A model generated the notes under the pieces. The model was given only the letters and a program-made list of their open reading frames with translations, was not told where the DNA came from and made no database searches. Positions 26,779-35,773 of a DNA stretch of 64,000 nt are shown here, piece after piece. The stretch's first letter is position 1. Every line of letters starts with the position of its first letter. The stretch comes from an uncultured Bacteroidota bacterium (GTDB lineage Bacteria; Bacteroidota; Bacteroidia; Chitinophagales; Chitinophagaceae). The DNA lies in contig CAIVKC010000043.1 in the NCBI GenBank assembly GCA_903906365.1, positions 186,001 through 250,000 on the forward strand. The letters run 5' to 3'. A program made the translations under genes and the position numbers.

Positions 26779-27881
26779 GACAGCCTGATTTTAAATTGTT
26801 TTATACTAATAGCCAGTAATAGGAAAGTCATGAGCAGCAATACAGAGGTTTCCTTCCATACAGCCCCAAAACCCAGGCCCTTGATCATGACCTCCTTCAC
26901 TATGATATAGTACCATTTGGCAGGTACAATATTGGATATCACCTGAAGGGCATAAGGCATGTTTTCAACAGGAAACAGGAATCCACTAAACAAAAGGGTG
27001 GGCAAAAACAGGCTCATCATGGAAGTAAACATCGCAGCCTGCTGGGTTCTTACCGAATTGGAGATCAGGATTCCCAAAGAAAGGGAGGTAATGGTAAAGA
27101 GTATACTTTCTGCAATCAACAACCACAGGCTCCCGGCTATGGGGACATCCAGGACATAGACACCCAAAAGCAGGATGCAGGCAATATTGAGTACGGAGAC
27201 CAGTAAATATGGTATTGTTTTGGCTATGATAATGCGGAAGGGTTTGAGGGGAGAGACCAATATCACTTCCATGGTCCCCATTTCCTTTTCCCTTACGATG
27301 GCAATGGAGGTCATCATGGCGCAAACGATCATTAGCACCAGGGCCATGACGCCGGGCACAAAATTATAGGCACCTTTAAGTTCCGGATTGTAGAACATAC
27401 GGACTTCCGTCTTGATGGTATAGGGTAATTGTTCATTTTTTAATAAGGACTGCTGATAGTCATTGATGATGGCCGAAGCGTAATTGGTGAGCATATTGGC
27501 CGTATTGGGATCGGAGGCATCGGCTATGATCTGGATTTGTGCATGGTTTGTGTGTAAGAGGTCATTTTGAAAATTGACTGGGAAAGCAATCACCAGCCTG
27601 GTTTTACCCTCCCTGAAAGTAGCCGCAATATCCTTAAAGGAATATAATGTCTTTATCAGGTGAAAATACCGGCTGGCTGCAATTTCATTGGAAATAGCCA
27701 GGGTAGCCTGATCTTTGGACTGATCCAAAATGGCAATATTGGCATTCTTCACTTCATTGGTAAGGGCAAATCCATATAGTATTATTTGAACGACCGGCAT
27801 CCAGATAAGGATAAATAAGGTCCTTCTGTCCCGCCAGATATGAAGGCATTCTTTCTTAACAAATACCAGGAACTGGTTCAT
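26775..27881 (-). CDS. ABC-2 type transporter permease (YbhS-like)
   Basis: 368 aa with the same topology as the following permease (KKECLHIWRDRRTLFILIWMP; IVREKEMGTMEVILVSPLKPF). The pair resemble YbhS/YbhR. The two sequences are clearly paralogous but well diverged. It lies 64 bp after the second ATPase gene. Confidence 0.9.
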   Translation of the reverse strand: MNQFLVFVKKECLHIWRDRRTLFILIWMPVVQIILYGFALTNEVKNANIAILDQSKDQATLAISNEIAASRYFHLIKTLYSFKDIAATFREGKTRLVIAFPVNFQNDLLHTNHAQIQIIADASDPNTANMLTNYASAIINDYQQSLLKNEQLPYTIKTEVRMFYNPELKGAYNFVPGVMALVLMIVCAMMTSIAIVREKEMGTMEVILVSPLKPFRIIIAKTIPYLLVSVLNIACILLLGVYVLDVPIAGSLWLLIAESILFTITSLSLGILISNSVRTQQAAMFTSMMSLFLPTLLFSGFLFPVENMPYALQVISNIVPAKWYYIIVKEVMIKGLGFGAVWKETSVLLLMTFLLLAISIKQFKIRLS

Positions 27882-27945
27882 TTTTTTGATTTATCATTTT
27901 TGTTTTCAGACTTTTCATCACTTTATAACAGGGTTGGTAAACGGG

Positions 27946-28701
27946 TTAATCACCAGCCCTTACTGCTTTGCGGGCCAATTGGAGAAAAACCTCATCCATC
28001 GAACCAGCCTGGTGAATTTTCATGAGTGCGGCAGGGGTGTCCAATGCTTCAATGCGTCCATCCACCATGATAGACACCCTGTTGCAATATTCAGCTTCAT
28101 CCATATAATGGGTGGTGACAAAAATGGTGATTCCCCTGGCCGAAGCCTCATAAATCAGGCTCCAGAATTCCCGGCGTGTTATGGGGTCGACCCCGGCGGT
28201 CGGTTCATCCAAAAAAACAATGGCCGGATCATGAACAATGGCTATTGAAAAAGCTATTTTTTGTTTCCATCCCAGCGGCAGTTCCCTCACCAGGGTCTTT
28301 TCCTTTCCTTCCAGGTGAAGTTTTTCAACCAGCATCCGGGTTTTTTCCCTGATCTGGATATCGGATAATCCATAAATGCCGGCATAGAAGCGGATATTTT
28401 CCCTGATCGTTAAATCCTCATATAAGGAGAACCTTTGGCTCATATATCCTATTTTCCTTTTGATCCATTCATTTTCCCTGTATACATCATATCCGGCTAC
28501 GCGGGCTGTTCCTGAACTTGGCAGGGACAACCCGCAAAGCATTCTCATCGCGGTGGTCTTACCTGCCCCATTGGCTCCCAGGAAGCCGAATATTTCCCCT
28601 TTGTTGACATCAAAACTGATGTTATCAACAGCGGTGAAAAGCCCGAACTGTTTGCTCAGGTTTCTAACCGTGATTACCGGCTCTTTTTCCATAATCTTCA
28701 A
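27946..28701 (-). CDS. ABC transporter ATP-binding protein, degenerate signature (YbhF C-half-like)
   Basis: 251 aa. Walker A GANGAGKTT and Walker B VFLDEPTAGVD are intact, but the signature motif reads LPLGWKQ rather than LSGGQ, the same deviation seen in the second NBD of YbhF. The start may be 28701 or 28692. It overlaps the preceding ATPase gene by 4 bp. Together the two genes correspond to a YbhF split in two. Confidence 0.88.
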   Translation of the reverse strand: MKIMEKEPVITVRNLSKQFGLFTAVDNISFDVNKGEIFGFLGANGAGKTTAMRMLCGLSLPSSGTARVAGYDVYRENEWIKRKIGYMSQRFSLYEDLTIRENIRFYAGIYGLSDIQIREKTRMLVEKLHLEGKEKTLVRELPLGWKQKIAFSIAIVHDPAIVFLDEPTAGVDPITRREFWSLIYEASARGITIFVTTHYMDEAEYCNRVSIMVDGRIEALDTPAALMKIHQAGSMDEVFLQLARKAVRAGD

Positions 28702-29618
28702 TCTTTCATTAATGACATAAAGCAGTCCTCTATATTGGCTTCAATGGGATGGTATTCAACCTGCGTGTAGGTTCCCCGTTTAATGATGTCTTCCAAAATG
28801 GCCTGTTCACCTCCCCGGTTTTTAAAGGCGACATGGGTATATTGTCCAAATAGGTAGCAGCTTTCCACGGAGGGTTCTTTTAAAATGGCATTCATTAATT
28901 GGTACATCTCCACGGCCTTTACGGCCCAAAGCGGGTAAGCGTAGTTCTTAATGATTCCCTTGGGGGTGTTGATGGAAAGAATTCTTCCTTTTTGAAACAG
29001 GGCCACACGGTCGCATAGGCCTGCTTCATCCATATAAGGAGTTGAAATAAGGATGGTAATACCATCCCTTTTCAGGCGATGAAGCATTTCCCAGAGTTCC
29101 TTTCGTGAAACGGCATCCACGCCCGTTGTTGGCTCGTCAAGAAACAATACGGTTGGTTTATGAATCAGGGCACAACTCAGTGCCAGTTTTTGTTTCATTC
29201 CCCCGGACAACTGTCCTGATTTTCTTTTTTTGAAGGGCTCAATCTGGCTGTAAATGTCTTTGACCAGCCCGTAATTGGCCTCGATGGTGGTGTTAAAGAT
29301 CGTAGCAAAGAATTCCAGGTTTTCCTGTACGGTTAAATCTGAGTAAAGGGAGAATTTGCCGGGCATATAGCCAATGGATCTCCTGATTTCCTTATATTGT
29401 TTGACGACATCAAGACCCATCACGGTGGCTTTCCCGCTATCAGCCAACAGCAGGGTGGTGAGTATACGGAACAGGGAGGTCTTACCTGCGCCGTCCGGGC
29501 CTATTATACCGAATATTTCCCCTGCATCCACTGAAAATGAAATATCACTCAGGGCAGTGAAAGTTTCCTTTTTTATCTTGTAAGTTTTCTTAATATGTTC
29601 AACAACTACCTCTGCCAT
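28698..29618 (-). CDS. ABC transporter ATP-binding protein (YbhF N-half-like)
   Basis: 306 aa. Walker A GPDGAGKTS, signature LSGGMKQ, Walker B LFLDEPTTGVD and switch His region (LISTPYMDEA). A C-terminal extension of about 70 residues after the NBD is typical of this exporter family. Stop and start overlap by 4 bp with the second ATPase, and 3 bp separate it from the adaptor gene. Confidence 0.9.
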   Translation of the reverse strand: MAEVVVEHIKKTYKIKKETFTALSDISFSVDAGEIFGIIGPDGAGKTSLFRILTTLLLADSGKATVMGLDVVKQYKEIRRSIGYMPGKFSLYSDLTVQENLEFFATIFNTTIEANYGLVKDIYSQIEPFKKRKSGQLSGGMKQKLALSCALIHKPTVLFLDEPTTGVDAVSRKELWEMLHRLKRDGITILISTPYMDEAGLCDRVALFQKGRILSINTPKGIIKNYAYPLWAVKAVEMYQLMNAILKEPSVESCYLFGQYTHVAFKNRGGEQAILEDIIKRGTYTQVEYHPIEANIEDCFMSLMKD

Positions 29619-29621
29619 GAC

Positions 29622-30560
29622 TCAATTAAGTTTAACTTCCCCATACATGCCAATCTTCAGGAATCCATCGTTGCGCACATGAATTTTAACGGCATACACC
29701 AGGTTAGCCCGCTCATCTTTGGTCTGTATGGTTTTGGGCGTGAATTCGGCTTTATCTGATATCCAATATATTTTACCCTCATAGGTCCTGTATTTCTCCG
29801 GACCGTTGTCCACGAGCACTTTAACCATTTGATTCAGTTTTATTTGCGACAATTGGTTTCCCGTAAAATAGGATCTTAAGGTAATGGTGGACAGGTCAGC
29901 AATTTTATACAATGCCTTGCCCGGTGCAGTTACTTCGCCTGCCATCGCATATTTGGTCAATACCGTTCCACTGATGGGATTTACCACATTGGTTCTCTTT
30001 TCCTGGTCAATTATCTGCGCCACGGATTTGCGCAATGGCATATATTCACTTAGAACGGTCCGGTTTTGGGTTCCCGTCGCGACTTCCTGTACCTTAATTT
30101 GCTGCTCTGTAACTGCCAGCTGTTTTTGCAATACCTCGATTTGTGTATTGAGGTCATCTAATTGTTTGGTGGTGGCGGCATCTGCTTTTATGAGCCTTTC
30201 GGTACGTCCTTTCTCGTATAAGGCATTTGCCAATTGTACCTTGATCACTTCTATCTGGTCCTGCAGCAGATGCACCTGGGGTTTAACGTCAAGGGTCTTC
30301 TGGTGCAGGGTACCAATGGTGGCTTCCACCTGCTGCTTCTGCAGTATCAGCGGAACTGAATCTATGGTGGCAACAATGCTGTCTTTGGCAAGCATGCTTC
30401 CTTCCTCTATATTCAGGCTGGTAATTTTACCGCCGATTTCCGAGGAAACAATGACTTCGTCTGCTTCAAAGGACCCTTCCGCATCCGAGCCTTTATTTCC
30501 GAGGGAACATCCAGCCAGCAAACCGGCGATAGCCGCATATAATAACGATCTTGGTTTCAT
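29622..30560 (-). CDS. HlyD/EmrA-type periplasmic adaptor lipoprotein
   Basis: 312 aa. The lipobox LLAGC (Cys about 18) anchors it to a membrane. It has a split biotinyl-lipoyl domain (residues about 40-75 and 190-235), a long coiled-coil hairpin (about 75-185) and a beta-barrel end. It links the ABC-2 permeases to the TolC-like protein encoded just upstream. It resembles YbhG. Confidence 0.9.
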   Translation of the reverse strand: MKPRSLLYAAIAGLLAGCSLGNKGSDAEGSFEADEVIVSSEIGGKITSLNIEEGSMLAKDSIVATIDSVPLILQKQQVEATIGTLHQKTLDVKPQVHLLQDQIEVIKVQLANALYEKGRTERLIKADAATTKQLDDLNTQIEVLQKQLAVTEQQIKVQEVATGTQNRTVLSEYMPLRKSVAQIIDQEKRTNVVNPISGTVLTKYAMAGEVTAPGKALYKIADLSTITLRSYFTGNQLSQIKLNQMVKVLVDNGPEKYRTYEGKIYWISDKAEFTPKTIQTKDERANLVYAVKIHVRNDGFLKIGMYGEVKLN

Positions 30561-30585
30561 TGTTATTTATTTTAGTCTTGGGATA

Positions 30586-31896
30586 TTACTTTATTAAATT
30601 TCCCGTGCTTACCAGGTAATTATACTGAGCCAGTAATAATTGTATCTTATGCAGAATATACATGGACCTCGCCTGATCTTCTGCGTTCACCTCCGTAATG
30701 TAATCTCTGGCGGTTATTACGCCATTTTCAAGTTGGGCAAGTGCGGCCATTTTTACCGATCTGCGAAGGGAGATGATGGAATCATCGATCAATATCAGTT
30801 TCCTGGATTTTGAAATGTCTTCGGTTTGCTGGATATTGGAGAGGGAAACATTGAAAAGGAATGTCTGTTTTTCCGCATCCACTATTTTTCTGTTTAATGC
30901 ATTGATCTGCTTTTGGTTCTTTAGGGTATAGAGGTTTCCAAGATTCCAATTCAGGCGAATACCGCCCAGGTAGTACCAATCGAAATTATTACTGAGCATG
31001 TTTAAGCCCGGTCTGCCATATCCTCCCTGTACAAACAGGCTCACTTTGGGTCTTATTTGTGCCTCCAGAAAGTGATCCTGCAGGTCATAGGCTTTTATCT
31101 GGTAATTGTACAAAAGCAATTCCGGGCGGTTCACATCCTGGTTCAATATGGGTTCTGCGGGAAGTTCCAGCCTGGCAGCGGGTTCAAGGGTCCTGTTTAT
31201 AAAAAGACCGATCATTTCCATGGAGCTTCTTCTGGCAGAACCTAATTCCAGGCTGGATTGCATGGTTTGCAGTTGCTGTGCTTTCAATATATCAAGATTG
31301 CTTTTGAAAGCCTGGCCATTGGCCAGCAAAGCACTGGTTCTGTCAATGCCGTTTTGAATATCAGCGTTTACAATTTTATTGGAGTTCAATTGCTCATCCA
31401 GCAGGATCACACCAAAAAACAACTGGGTGATTCTGTCCGCCAGGGGGTATATGGCGACTTCCACATTTTGTTCGGAAATGGAATCATTGACTGCCGCCTG
31501 TTTTTTACCTGTTTTGATCAGTCCTCCATCGTAGAGCAATTGATCAATTTCCCCGTTTATTTTGTACTGGTCCTTGCTGTAATTAGGCAGGGTAAAGCCG
31601 GGAATGGGAATCTTGAATGGGAAACTGGTTACTGCGGATTGGTAAGTGGACTGCGCGTTTAAGCTGAACACCGGTAAATAGCCCCGGGCAAGGTTCTCAA
31701 CCGTGTAGCCGGAGGACTTTGATAAGAGGTCTTTTTGTCTGATCAGCGGATAGTTGACTTTTGCCATGGCATATAGGTCTGCCAGTGTAAGGGCTTTGAC
31801 AGGCTGTGCGTTCAGTGCCGGCTGCAGGAAGAGCATTAATGACACCGGTATACTTTTTTTCAGGATATGGATACATAACGTTTTATAGTAACACAT
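30586..31896 (-). CDS. TolC-family outer membrane efflux protein
   Basis: 436 aa, with signal peptide (SIPVSLMLFLQPALNAQ); ATG 31836 is a possible later start. Two OEP repeats with long alpha-helical hairpins. First gene of the six-gene exporter operon (TolC, adaptor, two ATPases, two permeases). No CRP-type site was found in front of it. Confidence 0.9.
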   Translation of the reverse strand: MCYYKTLCIHILKKSIPVSLMLFLQPALNAQPVKALTLADLYAMAKVNYPLIRQKDLLSKSSGYTVENLARGYLPVFSLNAQSTYQSAVTSFPFKIPIPGFTLPNYSKDQYKINGEIDQLLYDGGLIKTGKKQAAVNDSISEQNVEVAIYPLADRITQLFFGVILLDEQLNSNKIVNADIQNGIDRTSALLANGQAFKSNLDILKAQQLQTMQSSLELGSARRSSMEMIGLFINRTLEPAARLELPAEPILNQDVNRPELLLYNYQIKAYDLQDHFLEAQIRPKVSLFVQGGYGRPGLNMLSNNFDWYYLGGIRLNWNLGNLYTLKNQKQINALNRKIVDAEKQTFLFNVSLSNIQQTEDISKSRKLILIDDSIISLRRSVKMAALAQLENGVITARDYITEVNAEDQARSMYILHKIQLLLAQYNYLVSTGNLIK

Positions 31897-32257
31897 GGGG
31901 CATTGTTTAATGTCAAATAGGTAAAGGCGATGCCAATAGCTGTGTAGTATGTTTATTCAATGAGGTTAGATATTTTGGATAGGCCCTTATAAAGTCAATA
32001 TATCTGGTTAATTGCTTGGATGTTTTCAAGTCATTTGATTGAGCAGGGATCGGAATGGGTGTTATATTTTATCGGTTCAAAAAAATTCACAGGGATTATT
32101 GATCAGCTGACAGCTTCTGTGCCTGAAAAATCAAAGTGATTTTGCCCTTTCAGGAAAGGCGGTGCATAATTTAACAATATCCGGTTACATTCATCTGGTT
32201 TCCGGGTCCCCGCAGAGGCGCCCGGAAGCGTGCATGTTGAAATCAGCTTGCTAATAG
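31897..32257. other. Intergenic region
   Basis: 361 bp between the exporter operon start and the end of the DUF4440-like gene. Nothing recognisable apart from its position as upstream region of the exporter operon. Confidence 0.4.
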
Positions 32258-32764
32258 TCAGATATTACATAAAGAGCAATGGATATCCAGGTGTACCGTT
32301 TTTATTTTCCAAATACCTTTTATTTTTTGGAGATATATGATACACAACCCATATCCATGCTTTTGCCTAACCGAATTGGCGATGGCTGGATCTGTAAACT
32401 CAAAACTGGTGTTTAAACTGGCCGCAGTATGGTCATCGGAATATCGCAGAATGGCGGTTTCATTTCTGTCTATTTTGTGTTTTAAGGATACATGCACGGC
32501 AGAATCCAGCATGGTTTTGATGAAATTGTTTTTTCCAACAAAGTTTTCGTGCATCCATTGCAGGATGAAGTCTTCCGGCAGAAGGGCACTCAGGGTAGTG
32601 GTATCAGATTTGTTAAAATAGGTTCCAAAGCTGATGGCCGTACTCCAGATAAGGCTGTCATCCGAAGTAGAGGGGGTGTCCTGATGGGAATTATTTCCGG
32701 CTCCCTGTTGTGATAATCCCAGCAGGGGCATTAAAAACAAACTTATATGTAGTAATACTTTCAT
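32258..32764 (-). CDS. Exported DUF4440/SnoaL-like protein
   Basis: 168 aa from ATG 32764 (MKVLLHISLFLMPLLGLSQ, a good signal peptide); a longer frame to 32836 would run through the CRP-type site. The mature part (DSLIWSTAISFGTYFNKSDTTTLSALLPEDF ... GIWKIKTVHLD) fits the NTF2-like fold of DUF4440 proteins. The C-terminus has CSLC, possibly a disulfide or metal site. Function unknown. The site and -7 element in front are very close, giving an almost leaderless mRNA. Confidence 0.75.
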   Translation of the reverse strand: MKVLLHISLFLMPLLGLSQQGAGNNSHQDTPSTSDDSLIWSTAISFGTYFNKSDTTTLSALLPEDFILQWMHENFVGKNNFIKTMLDSAVHVSLKHKIDRNETAILRYSDDHTAASLNTSFEFTDPAIANSVRQKHGYGLCIIYLQKIKGIWKIKTVHLDIHCSLCNI

Positions 32765-32770
32765 AATAAA

Positions 32771-32836
32771 TAAATGTAGGAACCTGGAGCGGTGCCTGGG
32801 CTGATGGAATTCATTGGCTGATCTGACAATCGTCAT
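32771..32836 (-). promoter_or_regulatory. CRP-type site and -7 element of DUF4440-like gene
   Basis: CTGAC-AATC-GTCAT (plus-strand reading, 32823-32836). On the minus strand TACATTTA (32778-32771) matches TAnnTTTG except for the last base, 58.5 bp from the site centre. The ATG is only 6 bp past the -7 element. Confidence 0.68.
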
Positions 32837-32979
32837 TTAAAACAAAGCCTTAACAATGAATCTATTATGGTGATTTGTGCAGGAAAGCTGACCTGGATTC
32901 TATTTATTGGTTTGGTTGCCCGGCATGCCACTGGGCTATCCTGTAAATACCTGATAGCCAGGAGCCCGGCAACTGAAAA

Positions 32980-33222
32980 CTATTTTTTGCCAGAGAGTTT
33001 TTCATATTCTTTAATGGCATTCAGCACACTGTTGATTTTATCGGGTGGGGAGGAGAGCGGTGAAAATAAAGTGGGTTCGCCGTTTTTGAATTCCACAAAG
33101 AAAAATTCAAAAATATGGTTTTGAAAGACCGTTCCGTGGAATAAAAGCCCACTGGTTATGGGAGTCATTTCAAAATCCATCCGGTATTGTTTTCCATCCA
33201 TGGTGCAGGTTGTTGTTGGCAT
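32980..33222 (-). CDS. Conserved hypothetical small protein
   Basis: 80 aa. I do not recognise the family. It has an alternating hydrophobic N-terminal half (TTCTMDGKQYRMDFEMTP; IFEFFFVEF) suggesting a small beta-sheet, and a C-terminal helix (PDKINSVLNAIKEYEKLSG). It is cytosolic, with no signal peptide. It lies between genes with CRP-type sites and has one itself about 220 bp upstream. Confidence 0.6.
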   Translation of the reverse strand: MPTTTCTMDGKQYRMDFEMTPITSGLLFHGTVFQNHIFEFFFVEFKNGEPTLFSPLSSPPDKINSVLNAIKEYEKLSGKK

Positions 33223-33408
33223 GGTTGCTTGGTTTTGGGTTACTTCCTTGTTATCTGTTTGACGGGTTTGCTTTGCTACCGGGATAAATAATACGCTATT
33301 TTTCCGGCTCTTGCCCGCAGCTCAAGTGCAGCCAGCCGGATGTATGATTTATCCTGTACGGTCTCCCCTGTAATATGCTCCCGGTAAGGGCTCCTTATTG
33401 CATTTTGG

Positions 33409-33452
33409 CTAATGTATGGAGATTGAATACGGGTTCTGATGATTATACTCAT
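33409..33452 (-). promoter_or_regulatory. CRP-type site and -7 element toward 80-aa gene
   Basis: ATGAT-TATA-CTCAT at 33439-33452 (one core mismatch). Minus-strand TACATTAG (33416-33409) is one base off TAnnTTTG at 36.5 bp. The leader to the 33222 ATG would be about 180 nt. Confidence 0.55.
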
Positions 33453-33580
33453 CCATTGATATGATAATGTTTGGTTGTGTACCAGCTATTTTGGCCTTTC
33501 ATGGTCTTTATGATTGATGAAAGGGAGGCTCCTGCCTTTCCTGAGCTCGGTAGTAGCATGGTGGTAAATCATAATTTTAT

Positions 33581-33624
33581 TTGATTTATGTCATTTAGTA
33601 AGAGGTTTGCGTCCAATACATTTG
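33581..33624 (+). promoter_or_regulatory. CRP-type site and -7 element of PepSY-like gene
   Basis: TTGAT-TTAT-GTCAT at 33581-33594. TACATTTG (33617-33624) is a perfect TAnnTTTG, 36.5 bp from the site centre: the class II arrangement. Confidence 0.72.
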
Positions 33625-33755
33625 AATCAAATAATATTCTTGAATTTGGTTCGGGAAATTTGATTACACAAAACGGTTTTATCACATAGGTTTCCTGATC
33701 GGTTCACATGAATTATTATATTGGATTTCCTAATCACCACTTAAAATGTAAACGT

Positions 33756-34247
33756 ATGAAACCTCTATTTAAGATCGGCCTGGGAATGTTAATTGTTCAT
33801 TTTTCAGTTATTAATACAACCAGGGCCCAGGATACCAGTTTTAAGACTTTGCCCACTATCACCATTACGGCAGCTTCTAAAGTTAACAGGGAAGTATCCA
33901 ATGCCTTTAAGAATACCTTTCCGGAAGCTAAAGAGGCCGTTTGGACCAAGATGGATAAGAATTACCTGGTTAAATTTATTTCCAGAGATCAAAACAACCG
34001 CGCCCTTTTCACCAATAAGGGGCAACTGGTTTATCATATCAGGTACGGACAGGAACAAAATCTGCCTGATGATGTACGTAATCTGATAAAAAAGAATTAC
34101 GCCAATTATAATATTACAAATGTTATATATGTAAGCCAGGACGAAAGAAAAATATGGGTAGTAAATCTGGAGGACCAAAAGAAACTTATAGTAGCCAGGG
34201 TAGAAGAAGGGGAATTGGAGCAGGTAGATTCCTACAATAAGTCCTAA
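33756..34247 (+). CDS. Exported PepSY-like protein
   Basis: 163 aa from ATG 33756 (MKPLFKIGLGMLIVHFSVINTTRAQ, a signal peptide); the longer frame from 33708 puts residues before the signal and is unlikely. The mature region has FKNTFPEAKEAVWTKMDKNYLVKF and a second similar unit (LIKKNYANYNITNVIYVSQDERKIWVV), the two-lobed pattern of Bacteroidota PepSY-like (DUF2874) periplasmic proteins. Function unknown. Monocistronic, ending at a terminator. Confidence 0.8.
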   Translation: MKPLFKIGLGMLIVHFSVINTTRAQDTSFKTLPTITITAASKVNREVSNAFKNTFPEAKEAVWTKMDKNYLVKFISRDQNNRALFTNKGQLVYHIRYGQEQNLPDDVRNLIKKNYANYNITNVIYVSQDERKIWVVNLEDQKKLIVARVEEGELEQVDSYNKS

Positions 34248-34783
34248 GTTCTAACAAGTTCGGCATTGATTGAAAAGATCTCCAGGCATGGAGGTCTTTT
34301 TTATTGGGTGGATACCTGTCTGAACCAGGCCAACTTTTCCTCTGAGGCAGTTTAATTCCTGGTAGCCAGGGATTGCCCATTTTTTTGTCTGCTCATGGAG
34401 GGAAGGGCCAGCCCGTTGGGATGGTTTAGCCATTGGGGTTTTCAGCCAGGAGGATACCGGGAAGGAATAATACAGGAGTTTTGATGATTTAAGGCCGCCA
34501 TCAGCTTAAAAGAAGGGCAATGATTATATGGGTATCAATCCAATGAGGTTGAAAATGGGTTGTTATAGCAACTGCCGGGCGTGCCAGCAGGATAGGTTTT
34601 TGGGCTTGGCTTGATGAATGGAAGCGCCGGAAAGACGACCTGTATGCCTGATGTTAACAGGGTGCCTGTTGCAGCCGGCAGGATTTAATTCAGGGTAATG
34701 AACGGCTGTTGTTAACCCCTGCCCCTGACAGGCCGGTATTTTTTAAGGGAATCGGACTACAATTGATTGGCAGCAGAGGTCAT
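34248..34783. other. Convergent intergenic region
   Basis: 536 bp between the PepSY-like gene and the convergent mlaD. Apart from the terminator at 34273-34302 I see no feature. Confidence 0.45.
34273..34302 (+). terminator. Rho-independent terminator
   Basis: Stem AAAAGATCTCC / GGAGGTCTTTT with one mismatch, a 6-7 nt loop and a T tract, 26 bp after the PepSY-like stop. Confidence 0.8.
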
Positions 34784-35773
34784 TTATTTAGGCTGGGATA
34801 GGTTGTTTGGTTTTTCCTTGGCCTGTTTTTTGAAATAGCCCCGGAACAAAAAATTGTGTTGAAGGGCCTTTAGATCCTGGTCCAGTTTTTCGCTGCTGGT
34901 GCTCAGGTTCCGGGTTAATACCCTCAGATCATTGGCCACCTGCTGGTCGTGTAAGATCGTACCGGCCGGGTTATCGGTCCTGTTCAAGGCAAGGCTGGCT
35001 TGTTTGATGTTGGATGAAAATTCTGATATACTCTGTGAGGCATCCTTTAATTGGGCGACTGTTTTTTGAATATTACTATAAACCAGGGTATCATGGATCA
35101 GTTCGCTGGGTAAAGTACCCTCTTTATTTAAGCCGGTAACAAAGTCATTTATTTTTGCAATGACCGATTCGGCATTTTGTGAGGCAGCTTTAAAATGCTT
35201 CACCGAGGAGCTGAGCCCGTTTGCCACAGTGGGGTCATTAATGAGCCCGCCAACAGTTCCCTCCCCGTCTTTAATACGCTGGCTGATGACTTTAAGATTC
35301 CCTGTTATTCCCAGAAGATTCTTGTTATTTTCCTGCAGGGTGGTCATCATTTCATCGGTACTGACGGATTTTTCACTTCTGAGAAAATCCCCGTCCCGGA
35401 TAGTTCCTGCACCCGGGCTTCCGCCGAATATGATGACAATACGATTTCCAATAAAACCATCGGAAGATATTTTGGCCCTGGAATCCCTGTTTATATGGGG
35501 TTGGGCATCACGGTCTATATTCATCTGGATTTCCACATCGGCATTGCCCTTGAAATCCATTTTCTTCACGGTTCCTATTTTCACTCCCGACAGCCAGACA
35601 TTGTTTCCCGGTTGAAGTCCACTGACGTCATCGAAAACAACTTTGACCGAAAGCGTCTTGGAAAAGGTCTTTCGCTGGCTTCCAATGGTAAATACGGCTG
35701 CTACGAATATGGCTATTCCAAAAAAGAGGAATGCTCCCACCACTATTCCTTTGTTTATGGTTATGTTTTTCAT
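34784..35773 (-). CDS. MCE-family lipid transport protein (MlaD-like)
   Basis: 329 aa. One N-terminal transmembrane helix (GIVVGAFLFFGIAIFVAAVFTIG, about 10-32), one MCE domain (about 40-120: VKVVFDDVSGLQPGNNVWLSGVKIGTVKKMDF) and a long alpha-helical C-terminal region. It binds phospholipid and passes it between inner membrane permease and periplasm. Its start overlaps the ATPase gene by 4 bp. Longer than E. coli MlaD (183 aa), as usual in this phylum. Confidence 0.92.
   Translation of the reverse strand: MKNITINKGIVVGAFLFFGIAIFVAAVFTIGSQRKTFSKTLSVKVVFDDVSGLQPGNNVWLSGVKIGTVKKMDFKGNADVEIQMNIDRDAQPHINRDSRAKISSDGFIGNRIVIIFGGSPGAGTIRDGDFLRSEKSVSTDEMMTTLQENNKNLLGITGNLKVISQRIKDGEGTVGGLINDPTVANGLSSSVKHFKAASQNAESVIAKINDFVTGLNKEGTLPSELIHDTLVYSNIQKTVAQLKDASQSISEFSSNIKQASLALNRTDNPAGTILHDQQVANDLRVLTRNLSTSSEKLDQDLKALQHNFLFRGYFKKQAKEKPNNLSQPK

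Larger units (their letters stand above)
33223..33755. other. Divergent intergenic region
   Basis: No gene. It contains two CRP-type sites facing opposite ways (33439-33452 and 33581-33594), each with a -7-like element at 36.5 bp. Confidence 0.6.
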
